Below, piece by piece: positions 35,301-50,300 of a stretch of DNA of 64,000 nucleotides. The DNA is from Apostichopus japonicus (Eukaryota > Echinodermata > Holothuroidea > Aspidochirotida > Stichopodidae), in contig NC_092572.1 of the NCBI RefSeq assembly GCF_037975245.1, positions 28,505,989 through 28,569,988 of the forward strand. Direction: 5' to 3'. Below the pieces are notes generated by a model that was given only the letters and a program-made list of their open reading frames with translations, did no database searches and had not been told where the DNA came from. The translations under genes were made by a program, and so were the position numbers. Numbering within the stretch: the first letter of the stretch is position 1; every line of letters begins with the position of its first letter.

Positions 35301-38300
35301 ATCAGAATTAATAATACAAGTTATACAAAACTTTTGATCCACCTCCACACATCAATAGTCGTTTTTACAAACAATAAACAATGGACATAATAGTATGAGC
35401 TAAAGGAAGGGAATGACAAAACATAATATTTATTTGTATAACCAGTGTGTTATACAATATTACCATTTGTTCTTAAACCTCTTAACACCAAACAATTTTG
35501 AACTTTCTCTACATCCTAACATGAATGATAGTTGTGTACAAACAATGGACACAACACGACCATGATCTAGTTAAGAGTTACAAACAATCATACGACTCAT
35601 TACTATTAGCTATGAACAGTAGTAAACCATGCTCAGAAGTCTTTCAACAATTTTTAACTTTTGATCTACACACATCAAAATTTGTTCTTAAACCTCTTAA
35701 CACCAAACAATTTTGAACTTTTCTCTACATCCTAATATGAATGATAGTTGTGTACAAACAATGGACACAACACGAACATGATCTAGTTAAGAGTTACAAA
35801 CAATCATACGACTCATTACTATTAGCTATGAACAGTAGTAAACCAAGCTCAGAAGTCTTTCAAGTTAATATGTTAGTGTAATATGTAAAAGTTATTACCG
35901 TGCGTCCACCTGTTGCCTCTATTTCCATAGGAAGTGTGTGGATTGGCATGCTTTGAGCTATTTGCTCTGTAGGCCAAGTTGGTGCAGCTACAAGTTGATT
36001 GTCACTTCTAGTTTCTCCTACTGTAAATGTAAGCAAATAGATATGCTACATATTTAGCCATGTTTGTTCTTTCTCCACAGATATCTCCTGGCCTGATGTT
36101 GGAAACTGCCTGGTTGTGGAAACACTGGTAGCTAAACTTGTACGTACTCTTATTAAAGAATATGCTTCAGACAATTGGTTGTCACATGGTAGTTTCTAAT
36201 AGCCGAACTGTCTTTGAGTGTTGGTCAAGTGGATATGATCAATTGCACATTAAAAATCCTCCATTTCTTATATTTTACATAGTTTCTTATACTTTTAACG
36301 CATTCCACAGCTTCTCACAGTAACCACATTTTTTAAATTATTTGCACAATGACAAAAGTATAATCAAATGTGATATGTAGAGTATCGTTGTGCACAAGGA
36401 ATGTTCAATCTCGATGTCACACATCAATTTGACAATACAGCTCTTCTCTTAATGTACAAATGTACTGTATCTGTCTTCTAAATGATCAACAGTTAATATT
36501 CATTGGCTAAAGATGGCGATTTTAATGTAGTAACCATTCTAATCAACATATTAGTGCTACTGTACATACTGTGAATATTTCAATTACTTATGAATGACAT
36601 TTTCTATTTTTCACTAAAATAAAGTAATTTTTTAAATGGTAAGGTGATACACTCTGTATACATTCCACATTTACCTTGTGGCACCATTGAAGGGTTACTA
36701 TGATATTCTGGTATCATGGTATTCTGACGCTGTACATTGGAAACAGTTGGGACTTCTTGAGAAAAGCTTGGCATTGAATCAGTACTCTGAAATACAAAGA
36801 TACAATCAGACTTCTTCAATGTCTTCAAATAAGTTTTTATCACTCACGCTTTGACATGACTTAATTGTATATTTTTTATCTCTTAAAAAAGTTATTTATG
36901 AATCATTCAGTATAGACAAGAGCTTAATATGAGTGTGTAACTTAAAGCAATAATTACGAACTGAATTACATTGGTAAAGATGGTACAATTTGGTATTACA
37001 TTTGGCTAGAAAGCAACAATATGGAAAGTGTGTCTTTACTTTCTTCATTCTTTGAGCCAAATTGGCAATTTGGTAGGTTGTTAAGTCATCGTGCAGAGTA
37101 TGCAATATTGTCAATTCCTCAAGCTCCAACATAAGTTATATGTTCTGAAATGATATAAACTCCAACATCCAACATTGTCACTGTCACTTGTGATCAGTCC
37201 TTTACAGGCTTGCTTTTCTGTTTGCTAATAATATAGTTTTACAGTCAAAATAACATTATTTTGGAAGATATTCTGAGATGACAAATAGACTAAACTTTAC
37301 CATCACTACAGCTGTAGATTCATTAAAGCGTCTCTTCTTTGAGTGTGGGACCTCTGCTGACTGTGATGGCGCAGGATTGCCTGAGAGGGATGATGCTGAT
37401 ATGTCCTGCAGCTAAATATGTTGAAATGAGGTAAGACACAAAGTATTATAATATTGAATAGTAAACAAGTAGCCATAATTGGGCTTATAAGTGATCATTA
37501 CTTGTCACAATTGAGAATATTTAATGTAACACTGCAGACAAGATTACAAGTTTGACCACTGGTGAATTCACAAGTTTTCATACCTTGACACCTGTTGACC
37601 TCAAAATACCTTTCACCCTTTGATTGTTGTACTTGAGTAAATTCAACCAAGCTTTCAACCAAATTTAACCAAACTGAAAGGATACATAAGGTCAAGCAAA
37701 CTTTATTACTGAAGTTTCCCATAATTTGAATCCTATCAATCTGTATAGAGGTCAACACTCCTTTGAGTTCACCAGAGGTCAACATCATAAAACAGTAATT
37801 ATCACTGTAAACTCTAAAGAAAATGTGCTAACAAGAATTAAAGATGCCAGAATGAATCCACATGAAATTATGAAACTTATACAAGTTTTCAGAGTTACCA
37901 TTCTTAAATATTTGTATACTTTGACAAATGGTGACCTCACTTGACCTTTAAATCTATAACAACACACAGAGTTCCTTAAAAATATAACCAGAGGGAAACC
38001 CCTCCCAGTGGTTACTTGCTTTTACGTACATTACATATTCAGCACAAGAGTTGTTTGCCAGCTAACCCTGACTGAAGTTCATATTACATGTACCATGTAC
38101 CTAAGCTGACCTTTGACCTCCAAATAAAACTGCAAAGAATCAGAGAAATTTCACATCTTCATTCAGACCTGACCTTCAGAAAGTTTGTAGGGTTTGACTT
38201 CTGCAAACCTTATATGTGCTTTAACCTATACTAACTTGTGGAGGAATTTTTCCTATCATTTGGGTAATGTGCCATGTATATATTATCTCTTTTGAAGAAA

Positions 38301-41300
38301 AAATCACTTTTAATATTTTGACATTTGACCTCAGTTGACCCCAAATGACTTTTGACCTCCACCAAAAATAAGAAGGTTACTCACTATATGAAAAACAAAT
38401 GTGCTAAATATGAGAGCCAAAAAAGTTTCCCATTGGGAGATATCACGTTTACAAGGATTTCAATTTTGACCCCTTGTGACCTTAAATGAACTGTGACCTA
38501 CTCCAAATGCTCTAAAGCTTTACAATAAAACTGGATATCCTACCATGCATACATAACTTTCTTTGATGTTCATGTTCTTGAAATTTGAAATTTCACATAT
38601 TTTCCTTTGCTTACTCTAAATGACCTCCACCAAAACAATAAAATTATTGTACTAATCATGGGGAAGCCAAGTGCAAAATATGAGAACTTCAGAATTAACC
38701 TATTTTGTAAAATCATGTTATAAGCTAGGGTGTCACACCAGGGAGTTGTCATGGGCCCATCACAAACCCAAACACGCACATACACACGCTAACCTGACAG
38801 AATAGGTTCCTTTGCTTCCAGCAAGGAACCAAAATGGTTGATTGGGTTCAATATCTCATTCCCATAACACTATGGGTTGGGATGGGATAACAATATGTGT
38901 ACTTAAAGCACCTAACTTCAAGCGTGCATAGATCATAGCATAATTGTTAGAACAATATATAATAGCCATAATGGCTAACTAAATGCAAATATCTGCTGTT
39001 CTTCACTGATGTGCATGCATGCACTGAGGCAGAACATATTCAATAGTTTTATAAGTAAGTAAATGTGCATCTTTACCAAAAAAATCAAGGAATTCACATA
39101 AGCAGCTGATAAATGATGTCAAGTGATAATTTAACAGCAAGATGAATGTATAAATGTTTACAAACCTTCAACTGGACAATCAAAGGTACTGGAACTTTCT
39201 GAGTAGCTTCAAAGACTAAAATGCAATCTTCTTCTCCAACCTTCTCAAAGACAAATGAACACCGACAGTCTACGTTGACTGCTACGTTTATATAAGGAAT
39301 TGTCTGCAGCTGAAAATAATTGTTATTCATCTGATAAGGGAAGGTTGCCTTAACCTGAGTATGTAAAATATGAAGCGATGTAGCTAGTCAGGGGAAAATG
39401 ACTAGTTAAGTCAAGGTTGCTGAAAGTATGAACAAGCATCTAGGAGATATGCAGGTTTGAAGAATGCTTCCTTTGGTTGCTAATAGCTTCTCATGACCTT
39501 TGACCTTACATTATTGATTAATGCTACTTGGCGTCATGATATCCATGCCAAACAAAAAAGATTCATTTGAAAAATATTTCACTTTTCTGTAATTACTTCC
39601 TGCAATATCCATTGACCTCTTATCCTCTTATCCTTGCAGGAGGATCTAATATACATACATTCATACATACATACATCCTTGTAACAATTTTGTGCCCATT
39701 CATCAACCCACCACTCCATAGACTTCAAACTTAAACGATCAGAATACCACCCTAGGAGGGGAGCATTTTAAAGGTTTTTATCTTCGGACCTGCCGTAACC
39801 CAAAATGACCTTAGACCTACTATAATTTAGGTGTTAGGTTTTGGAGCCCCTGAAATGGGCAAAAACTTGGACATATTCATCAGGTTTGTGCAAATGGCCT
39901 GAAAGCAACAACCTTTCAAAGTTTTGACAGACAGATAGATGCACCTTACTATGGCATTAGCTCCATTGTATGGCCTTGCCATATGAGCTTAAAACAATGC
40001 AACTCATGAACCCCAACATCATATTTCTCTTTGGATATTAAAACATGTTACAGAATTCCAAATCCAGAGTTAAGAATGGCATAGCATGATAAATGTAGCA
40101 TGATACATGATTTAAGTAACTCAGACTGGTTGGTTAAGAATGCAGTCATTCCAGTGCACACATGAATTATAACATTTGTTACTTGGTCAACATAAAAGAA
40201 ATCAAAGATCATTACCTTTACTTCTTCCCCTCCTGTATATTTCCAGGACATTGGCTTTACCTCCTTAAATAGTATCTTCAAAGGCAAGTTTCCCTCTTTA
40301 CAGAATAGGAACGGAATTTCTTCCAAAATTCGCAAATTATTCTTGATGGAAAACAAACGGAATTCATAAAACAAACAGATATAATATATGTATGCATGTG
40401 TGTGAAATCAACATGCTTAGACCTAGCACTTGTGATTCAATCTCTATTAAATGTCATCTCTACTTGATATTATTATGACATTGATGCTGTTTAACAAGTT
40501 TTTCTATGTTATGAGATGAAAGCAGATTAGCCCATATACCCTCAGGCCTATCTGTATAGGTAAGCAAATAGAGCAGAGGTATTTCGTATGAATGTATGTT
40601 TAACAACAAGCCGGATGTTTAACATTAGCATTATGTAACAGACCTGTATTCCCGGAATTTGTGTTCGTATATTAGTACATTTAGCCAAACTCCTAATCCT
40701 CAATGTACTCACTTCTCGAACTAATGACTGGTACGCATACTTTTGTAGTTTAACACACATGTCTATTTCCATATTGATTATGACTGCAATTATTACCCAG
40801 ATCCTGTATGGATACATTTGCTTTATATATATTTTACTTTCAAACAACTTCACAAGATTATGCATACAGTTAGTAAGCACTTGATCATGGAACTTCATTA
40901 TCATTATTATGATCATTATGAAGTGAAATCCAAAATCTTGTAAGAAATGTGAAATCTTGTTCTCTACCTGGAGGAAATTCCCTAATATTGTGATGTTTGT
41001 GCCTGCACATACTGTGGCTGATTTCACCATTAAAGATGTTTCTCTTCAGGTGATCAAAAGAGCTCAAACCCCCCCCCCCCCCCTCCACATCAATAACATC
41101 GCAAATAACTAGAACCATGTGTTAGAAGCTTATTGTATCACTGCTTAATTACAACAAGAGCCTAAGGGCACCGTGGTTCCTTGCTTGGGGACAATACACA
41201 TTATATTATCAAGCAAGATTGGGCTGAAATAGTCCAAGTAATTGTCCTACATGTTCCCATAAAGTAACCAACACTATAGCCAACACTTTTGTGATCACAA

Positions 41301-44300
41301 AATGTGATCGGATTTTTTATCAAAAGGCACTTTTGAGATCTAAATATGACGTCGAAAATGTAAGAAATATAAGAGACCTACAAGCGTGTCAACAGATATG
41401 ATAACAATGGTGACCTCAGATGACATGACCTTGAAGTTTCAAAATGTTCCACCACCCCATTCACAACTTGTCCCAAAATATCAACCATGTCACACCTTGG
41501 CATTGAGATATAATTGCATTAAATGTCAAAAAATGTACTTTTGAACTTGTATGTAACTTCACACACAAAGGTCACCCAGAGGTCAACCAATTGACATTTT
41601 TGATCGGTGAGACCTAAATAGAGCATGACTGTAAAAATTCAAACATTTTTTCTTTGCCCATTTTCTCCCCCCATAATACTACTTTTTTAACATTAGCTGA
41701 CCTTTGGTGACCTTGGATCACATGACCGTTGAGTTTGAAAATATTCCCCTATACCATTTGCAACTTGTCCAAAAAAATCAACCTTGTCACACCTTGGCAC
41801 TGGGAGTTATTGCATTAAATGTGTGAAAATTAACTTTGACCTCAAATAACTTCACACACGAAGGTCAAATGGGGGTCAACCCATTGACATTTATGATCAG
41901 AAGGTACCTTTAACATCTGAAAATAGCATCGAAACTGTAAAAATCCACAAAACACTAAAAAGGTCACCAGAGGTCAAATTGAGGTCAAGGGTCACCCAGA
42001 TGCGGGTCGACAATTGGATTACATTGGAGCAACTCATAACCCTAACGGACAATTTGTTTTTAAGTTGTCGCAAAAATACTAGTTTTTATCATTAATTGAC
42101 CTTTGGTGACCTTGTACCACATGACCGTTAAGTTTGAAAATATTCCAGATACCATTTGCAACTACTCCAAAAATATCAACCTTGTCACACCTTGGAACTG
42201 GGAGTTATTGCATTAAATGTCTGAAAATTAACTTTGACCTCAAATAACTTCACACACGAAGGTCAAATGGGGGTCAACCCATTGACATTTATGATCAGAA
42301 GGTACCTTTGACATCTGAAAATAGCATCGAAACTGTAAAAAATCCACAAAACACTAAAAAGGTCACCAGAGGTCAAATTGAGGTCAAGGGTCACCCAGAT
42401 GCGGGTCGACAATTGGATTACATTGGAGCAACTCATAACTCTAACGGACAATTTGTTCTCAAGTTATCGCAAAAATACTAGTTTTTTATCATTAATTGAC
42501 CTTTGGTGACCTTGTATCACATAACCGTTAAGTTTGAAAATATCCCCCTATACCATTTGCAACTACTCCAAAAATATCAACCTTGTCACACCTTGGAACT
42601 GGGAGTTATTGCATTAAATGTCTGAAAATTAACTTTGACCTCATATAACTTCGCACACGAAGGTCACACGGGGGTCAACCCATTGACATTTATGATCAGA
42701 AGTTACCTTTAACATCTGAAAAGAGCATCGAAACTGTAAAAATCCACAAAACACTAAAAAGGTCACCAGAGGTCAAATTGAGGTCAAGGGTCACCCAGAT
42801 GCGGGTCGACAATTGGATTACATTGAAGCAACTCCCAACCCTAACGGACAATTTGTTCTCAAGTTATTGAAAAAATACTAGTTTTTTATCATTAATTGAC
42901 CTTTGGTGACCTCGGATCACATGACCGTTAAGTTTGAAAATATTCCCCTATACCATTTGCAACTTGTCTCAAAATATCAACTGTGTAACACCTTGGCACT
43001 GGGAGTTATTACACTAAATGTCTGAAAATTAACTTTGACCTCATATAACTTAACCTACAAAGGTCACCTTGGGTCAACTTATTGACATTTTTGATTGATG
43101 AGACCTAAATTAGAGCATCAAACTATAAAAATTCAAACATTTTTTTCTTTGCCCATTTTCTACCCCCAAAATACTAGTTTTTTGACATTAATTGACCTTT
43201 GGTGACCTCTGATCACATGACCGGTAAGTTTGAAAATATTCCCCTATACCATTTGCAACTTGTCCAAAAATATCAACCATGTCACACCTTGGAACTGGGA
43301 GTTGTTGCATTAAATGTGTGATAATTAACTTTGACCTCGTATAACTTCGCACACGAAGGTCACACGGGTGTCAACCAATTGACATTTTTGATCGGAAGGT
43401 ACCTTTGATATCCAAATCTAGCATCAAAACCAAACATTTTCTTTTTTGCTCGTTTCCTCCCAAAATAAGCACATTTTTCCTAATGTGACCTTTGACCTTT
43501 TGACCTTGGTTTCAGATGTAGTTTAATCTCCTGATTCCAAAAAACAAAACGAAAAGTCTGTACAACCATCCTAACTCCGACCGAAAAACTTTGACCCCAT
43601 ATAACTTCGCACATAAAGGTCACACGGGGTCAACCTATGGACATTTATGATCAGAAGGTACCTTTGACATCTGAAAATAGCATTGAAACTGTAAAAATCC
43701 CAAAAACACGAAAAGGTCACCAGAGGTCAAATTGAGGTCAAGGGTCACCCAGATGCGGGTCGACAATTGGATTACATTGAGGCAACTCCCAACCCTAACA
43801 GACATTTCGTTCTCAAGTTATTGCAAAAATACTAGTTTTTTATCATTAATTGACCTTTGGTGACCTCGGATCACATGACCGTTAAGTTTGAAAATGCTCC
43901 CCTAACTAGTTCACAACTTGTCCCAAAATATCAATCTTGTCGCACATTGGCACTGGGAGCTATTGCAGTTTTAATATTTTCGGTTTTTGGACCATAACTG
44001 ACCTTTGGTGACCTTTGTGGGCACCAAAAACAATATGGCACACCTTCTCCATATGGCGGATCTATAGTCCAAGTTTGGCCTCAATCCAACATTCCCTTAT
44101 TGAGATAGAGCGTACCCAAGCAAGTGTCACAGACACACACACACACACACACATACATACATACACGCACACACACACACGCCAACCTGACTGCATAGGT
44201 TCCTTTTGCTAAAGCAAGGAACCAATAATAAACACTTAATACATTACAAACAGATGTAGCTAATAATTTATTGCAATAATGATAATCATTTACTTTGACT

Positions 44301-47300
44301 CACCGGTCTTTCACCTGGCAGTTTAGGGTAGAAGCCAACATGTATGGGTATTATTTTAGAAAGTGGGTTCTGGTTATGAGCAGCATAGACTTGGATCTGT
44401 TTAAATTCAACAATTTTGCCATCAATCTCATATGTCTCCCAGGAAAAGCTTTTAATCCAGATTACACAGTTTGTGTCATTCAGCTGATACAAAACATTAG
44501 GTTTTGGCCTCCACATTGGCTTAGAACCTGTATCAAAACAAAATATAGCAGTGGCCTAAAAAGTTGATACTGTCATTCCTTAATTTTCCTTTCTTTTCAA
44601 GTAAAAACTTTACAGATAATGCAGAAGTTCATAAAGTACTTCCAAGAATTATTTTGCTTGCAACCCAGTGGTACTTGTAGTGAGTTAAAATTGCACAAGA
44701 GAATCTGCTGAGGGCAGAAATTCATGCTATGCAAGACATGGATAGGTTTCATTAGGATGGTTACATTAACATCTTTACCTAATAAGTATTATTGTGATAA
44801 AATGTTATAATCCTATTATTTCTGAAAGTCAACTTTATAACATGTATCGAATGATGACAACTGTATTAGCTATCAACATTAAAATATGTACTGCATATCT
44901 TTGATGTAAGAAAGGAATTTGTACAATCATTAACAAGCAAATATTTCTTCATGTGAAGACTGCTGCATGCATCAAGAGTATGAAACCTAAACACACTGTC
45001 GATTATCTATTGTGTGTTGACAACACTAAAGGCAACATAGACACCAATATAGTCTTGGTAGGTGTGACAGATGCTGCATACCAGGAATGAACAATACATC
45101 CAGTATACATATACTGTGGGTGTGGTGTCTCTTCCATGTCTGCTTAGTCACGAGTTCCTACACTACATATATACAGTACCTTTAGCATGGTGACTGCTGT
45201 ACACCATGGCTTTACGTTCACCAGTTTTCTTCAACTGCAGACAGTGAGGCAGGGTGAGTTTTGCTAACTGATGTAACTTCAGATTATCAGGAAGAAGTTC
45301 CACTACTACTGTTGAGTTACTGGTAAATGATGATTTAGACTCTTCTTGAAAACTGATTGGTATGATTCTCATCTGGATCAAGCATTCCTGTTCAATAGCA
45401 CCACAAGGAATCTCTAGTCTAACGTCAGTCCCTGGTATCTCTAGAATCCCTCCTTCCTTGTTAACCAAAGATTGTATGCTAAGAGATGTGTCCAAGTCTA
45501 TATCTATTGATGAGTGTAAAGAGAATATCATGAATAGCACCACAAATTAGTTACAAAACAAACATGCCAGTAATCGACAATTATATAGTTTTAACATCAA
45601 TCGGTGTAGTCTAGCATCACTGTTGCCTCAATAAATTATGTTTATTTGTTCTCTAAAGTGTGTCATTATAGCTCCATGGTTCAACTCCTTATTGAGCCAT
45701 TGACCTTATTATTTATTTAATGCATAAGCTTTCATATAAATTATGCAAATTCAAGTCCATAAACTTGCTGAGTATTACAGTTAGACATAGCTTTACCATC
45801 TGTGCACCTTATGTATGGTTCTGTATGAGACTCACAGATATTGTATGTTCAGGCATCATCAAAGATTTCATTAAACAATGTTGAACAAATGGTGAAAAGG
45901 GTATCACATCTGTCGGTATACAGTGCTACATGTGTTAATAGCCAGCTTATGCAATATAAACAATCTTAACTGATCATGTTAGGTAACTCAGAGTGTGATA
46001 GAAGTGTGAAATATAACAGAGAAAGGTCACACAATGTCACTTTCCCTTTCCACTTCGATCCAACTAGATTGGCATGTGCCATTGCACGTTTGCTTGAATC
46101 TAATGAAGCACACTGTTTATGGTGTTACCACACATAGGCTATCACTGTTCTGATTTACTTTACCAGCTCAAGCGTGTTCTCTACATGTGGCTATGTGGGT
46201 GTCAAAATGCTACCTAAGACCTAATTCATTTTTCATCCTGGATAGTTCCACACTAAGGTCAGGAACTATGTTTATATCCCTAAAGATTGCAGGCTTTGAA
46301 GATTGCCATATCTCAGCCTATCTACTAAACTACAAACTATGTCAAAGGCTAGTGCTGCCATTGTTATTCACATTATTCAATTATTCATTATTGCTACAGT
46401 ATTACATCTTCAATTATATTTTATAAAATGTTTACTTTGTAAAACTCTTCTTAACTCAATTTCAATAAGTCAATCATGATCCCTTTTCTAAAAAAGAGTT
46501 ATTCCACCATCTCCTTGGTACTGTGAATCAAAAAGTTTAAAATAAATAAGTTTAAGCTAGACACACCTGTAACTGCTTTTGTTGCTGATGGTTCATTAGA
46601 GCTCCTACTGTGTAGTCTAAACTCCATCTGGAGGAAGAAATAATTCCAGATAAATACAATAGAAACAATTATCAATTTAGATTTGCTGGTAACTGACAGA
46701 ACTTCTCCAAATCAACAATCAAAACAAATATACGATGGAAAATGCTTACAAATTTGCATTTTAACAAATAACACTTTATCATTTGACAAAAACAAGAAAA
46801 GATTATGTTTATCTCACCGGCCATTTTCCAGTGTGCACATCTAAAGTGTGAATTACATTGGCTCCAATGGTCCATTCAACTGCAAAGAGCATATTTGATC
46901 ACATATAACTGTTGTGGTTATTGCAAATAGAACTGCAATTCTCTTAAATTAATGATTTTACTATTCGCTAAATGGTGACATTTTGTTGCCAAGAAATTGC
47001 AGTAACATCTTGTTGTAGACTAGATCTGCAAATAACTATGTGTTTGGTAAACAACTGATTGAAAAGTAACAACTGATTGTTTACCAATGTGTGAGAAATA
47101 CTGTTATGCTTGCAGAAATTAAGTGTAAGTGATAAATGAAAATCAAAGAATAGCCTCAGTCTGATCTCTCTCATGATCTTCTTTATATCAAGTACATTAA
47201 ACAACCAGAAAACCAACTTACTACTGGATCAGCCACCCTTTACACTTGGAGTTTTTGTTGTGACAAGGTTTCTAGACTTTTGACCTCCACAAAGAAAACA

Positions 47301-50300
47301 AAAGGGTTCTTGCACTCATCAATGTAAAGTGAATCCACATGCCATATATGCTTAAGTTCATTGATGCTGTAGTTTTGGAGAAGTTTGTTATTTCTACAAA
47401 GTATTCAGACTTTACAGTAACTCAAGTTATCTCAAATGAGAACTGCTTCTCACAAACTCAGTATAGCTCTAAATTCACCCATATTTACACCATCAATATG
47501 ATGCAGATTTGTGTTGCCTTTGACAAGGAGTAAAAACTCAATTGATCCAAGTTATTTCTCTATACTTTGAGTACATTACAAAGTGCTTCAAACAAAGATG
47601 TTAGAAAACCAATGTAGATTTTACTTGTTTTAAATGTCAAGTCGACTACACATTACTTCCTTTGACTGTGTGGTAAGTATTTACCTACAACATGCTACCA
47701 TGGGACTTAATTTACATAACCAAACAAAAGTGGTATTCATTAATTACTAAGTGACATTGTACCTGAAATATTTCGGGATTGTAAGGCTTTCAGAATCTTG
47801 TCATCTGTCACATCCTTCGGTGGACTTGGAAAGAGTAAACTAGGGTTAAAGAAAGTGAAGAAACAACATACACTGTTATTATATACAGAAGTTCTTAGCA
47901 GCAAAGGTTAAAATATTGAACCATGTGTTTTAGTTGTTCATTTCACTGTTGAGTTTTTGATGAGTGTTTACAATGCATTGTGTCCTTTTTTTTCTCCATG
48001 CATTGTATATATTTCATAAAAGTAATATTGAATGTGCATATATTTTCTATATCTTGATGAAATAGGAATGCATACATTGGTCCGTTATGTAAACAACAAA
48101 ACAGTTACAAATGAACTCTGTGTGACCTACAGAAAGATACCAACAGTTACTATTTCTTTCCTGTTGGCTTTACTTATATTCATCTTCAACTATTTTTGTC
48201 TCTATGTCCATGTAGGTATGTATTCTCAGTTTTGTTTTCATTGTTTCAATAAACGAAAGATATTAAATTTCTACTTACCATGCTGCATTAACATGTTTAC
48301 AATTTAAAATGAATTTTAGAAGGTCTTCATAATCTTTGTCGATTAGTTTCTGGTCCCATCGATCCATTTCAATAGCCTCAAGAGTTTCTAATATACCAAG
48401 CCATACATCGTCCTGTAAGACAAGGGCCTTGTCTGTAACTTTTTCAACCACATCTGAAAACTTCAGACGCTTTATTGGAACCTAAAAATGAACAGAGTGT
48501 TTCACACATTAAAACCTGACATCAGTATTCACAGATAACAGAGGGTCTATTTGAGAAATTTAAATGCCCCGTGGAATAAGGGAAGGTACAATGGCAATAG
48601 AGGACTAGGGTAAAAAATGTACTCACTAAGAGAACCAATTCAACACTGACTTGATCATAAAACATAATAAAGTATATATTACTGGGAAGTCACTCAAGCA
48701 TAATTTTCGACGGGCTAAAATGTTTATCAAGCATCTTCATGCTACCAATATGTTAAGGAATATGGAGTTACTTTTAGAAATGGAAAGTGTTAAAAAAAAG
48801 TGACTGTACCTTTGATTTTGAAGCAAAGGTCACCATAGAAACTTTTGACCTCAGCAGCAGTCGACTATCTCCAGAGCTGAAGTTGATGGATTCTCTTCTA
48901 CAGATCTCGGTGACAATGTCCTTGAACTTGTGTCCTTTGTACTCATCATGCTCAGCAAAACAAAGACAGATGCAGTTCATGATGAAATCAGGAATCTCCC
49001 CATCTCCTATTTTAAAGTCTCTCATTAGAAAACTGGCAATGAAATGAAAGCTGGGAGGACAGATGTGACAAGTGAAGCGCAAGACATAATGGAGATCAGC
49101 TGGGTCTATGTTAGCCAGGTGTTCTCTGAACAATTGATACTTGTAATGGTGTTCAGTTGATTTGTGACCCCAGAAGAGGTGGGCTAAATACTTTGCTGCA
49201 AACCACTCTTGGATTAACTTATGAAGGAATTTAACCTGTAAAGAGACATATTTTGCAGCTTTTCCTTTCTGCAAAGGTTTTGATTTCTTCTCTTGCGATT
49301 CCAATATTAGTTTTCTCTCTGATTGACTGACAGATGCTGAGAGATCAGGATCAGGGGATACCCCTCTCTTTACCTCTGAAGTAACATTAGATGTGTTCAG
49401 TGACTCATCACTGATGGAATCAGTCTGGGGAGTTCCACTGCCTGAGTCAGTCTGAAGATTTCTATCAGGGGAATTAAATGGAGTTCCTTCCTCAACAACA
49501 AGTATCCCAGAATCTATCCATGCTTTGCTATTAGTGACACTTCTATCCACAAAGTCTTTCTGCCAAAACAATTGTTGGTTTCCTTTACAGAGGCCATTAA
49601 ATGCAAGTTCCTCCAACGTAATGTGGGGTTCTATTGATACTTCACTCTCTAATCTGCTCTCATCCTCTTCACGAACTGATTCCTGCTGCTGGTATGACAG
49701 ATGTCCCGAGGTGTCTTCCTCATCCTGCACAGAACACAGAATATCTACAATGGCCTTCACGAACGGAGTAACCCTGTCGAGCTGACCAACTTGTAACTTT
49801 CCTAATCTATCAATGTTATGTACTAACAGCACAAAGAGTAGTGGAACATTACAAAGATCAAGAATAAATGGAACACTATCAATCAATTCCTTTACCTCTT
49901 CTTGCTTTTTGACATCATTAGAGTAGACTTTTTCAATGTATTCATCCCTCTCATCCTCACCGAAGCTTCCTATCTTCAACATTGGACCTGGAGGTAGATG
50001 CTTGGCATAATCTGTCCTAGCTGTGATTATAACAATGCAGTTGGACAGTTTCTCCTTTGTCATTACTCTCATGACTTCTGAGGGACTTCCATCTTTGGTT
50101 CCACCATTGTATTCTTCTAACCCATCCAATATGAGGTAGACTTTCTTCTTACCACTGTTAAGCATAGACTCAATATCCTCTTCTGTAATGGGAATGCCTT
50201 TACGGATGTAGAACATCTTGATAGCTTGAATAATTGTCATGTCATCAACAATTTTTAAGGGCAGATAGATGACCATGGGGATATCCATAAGCTTTCCACA

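Noticed and set aside
40548-41030. 160-codon minus-strand frame in an intron
   Set aside because: No recognised domain and no compatible position within the exon chain; treated as a chance frame.
48787-49047. Plus-strand 86-codon frame over the NACHT exon
   Set aside because: Shadow frame of the minus-strand coding exon.
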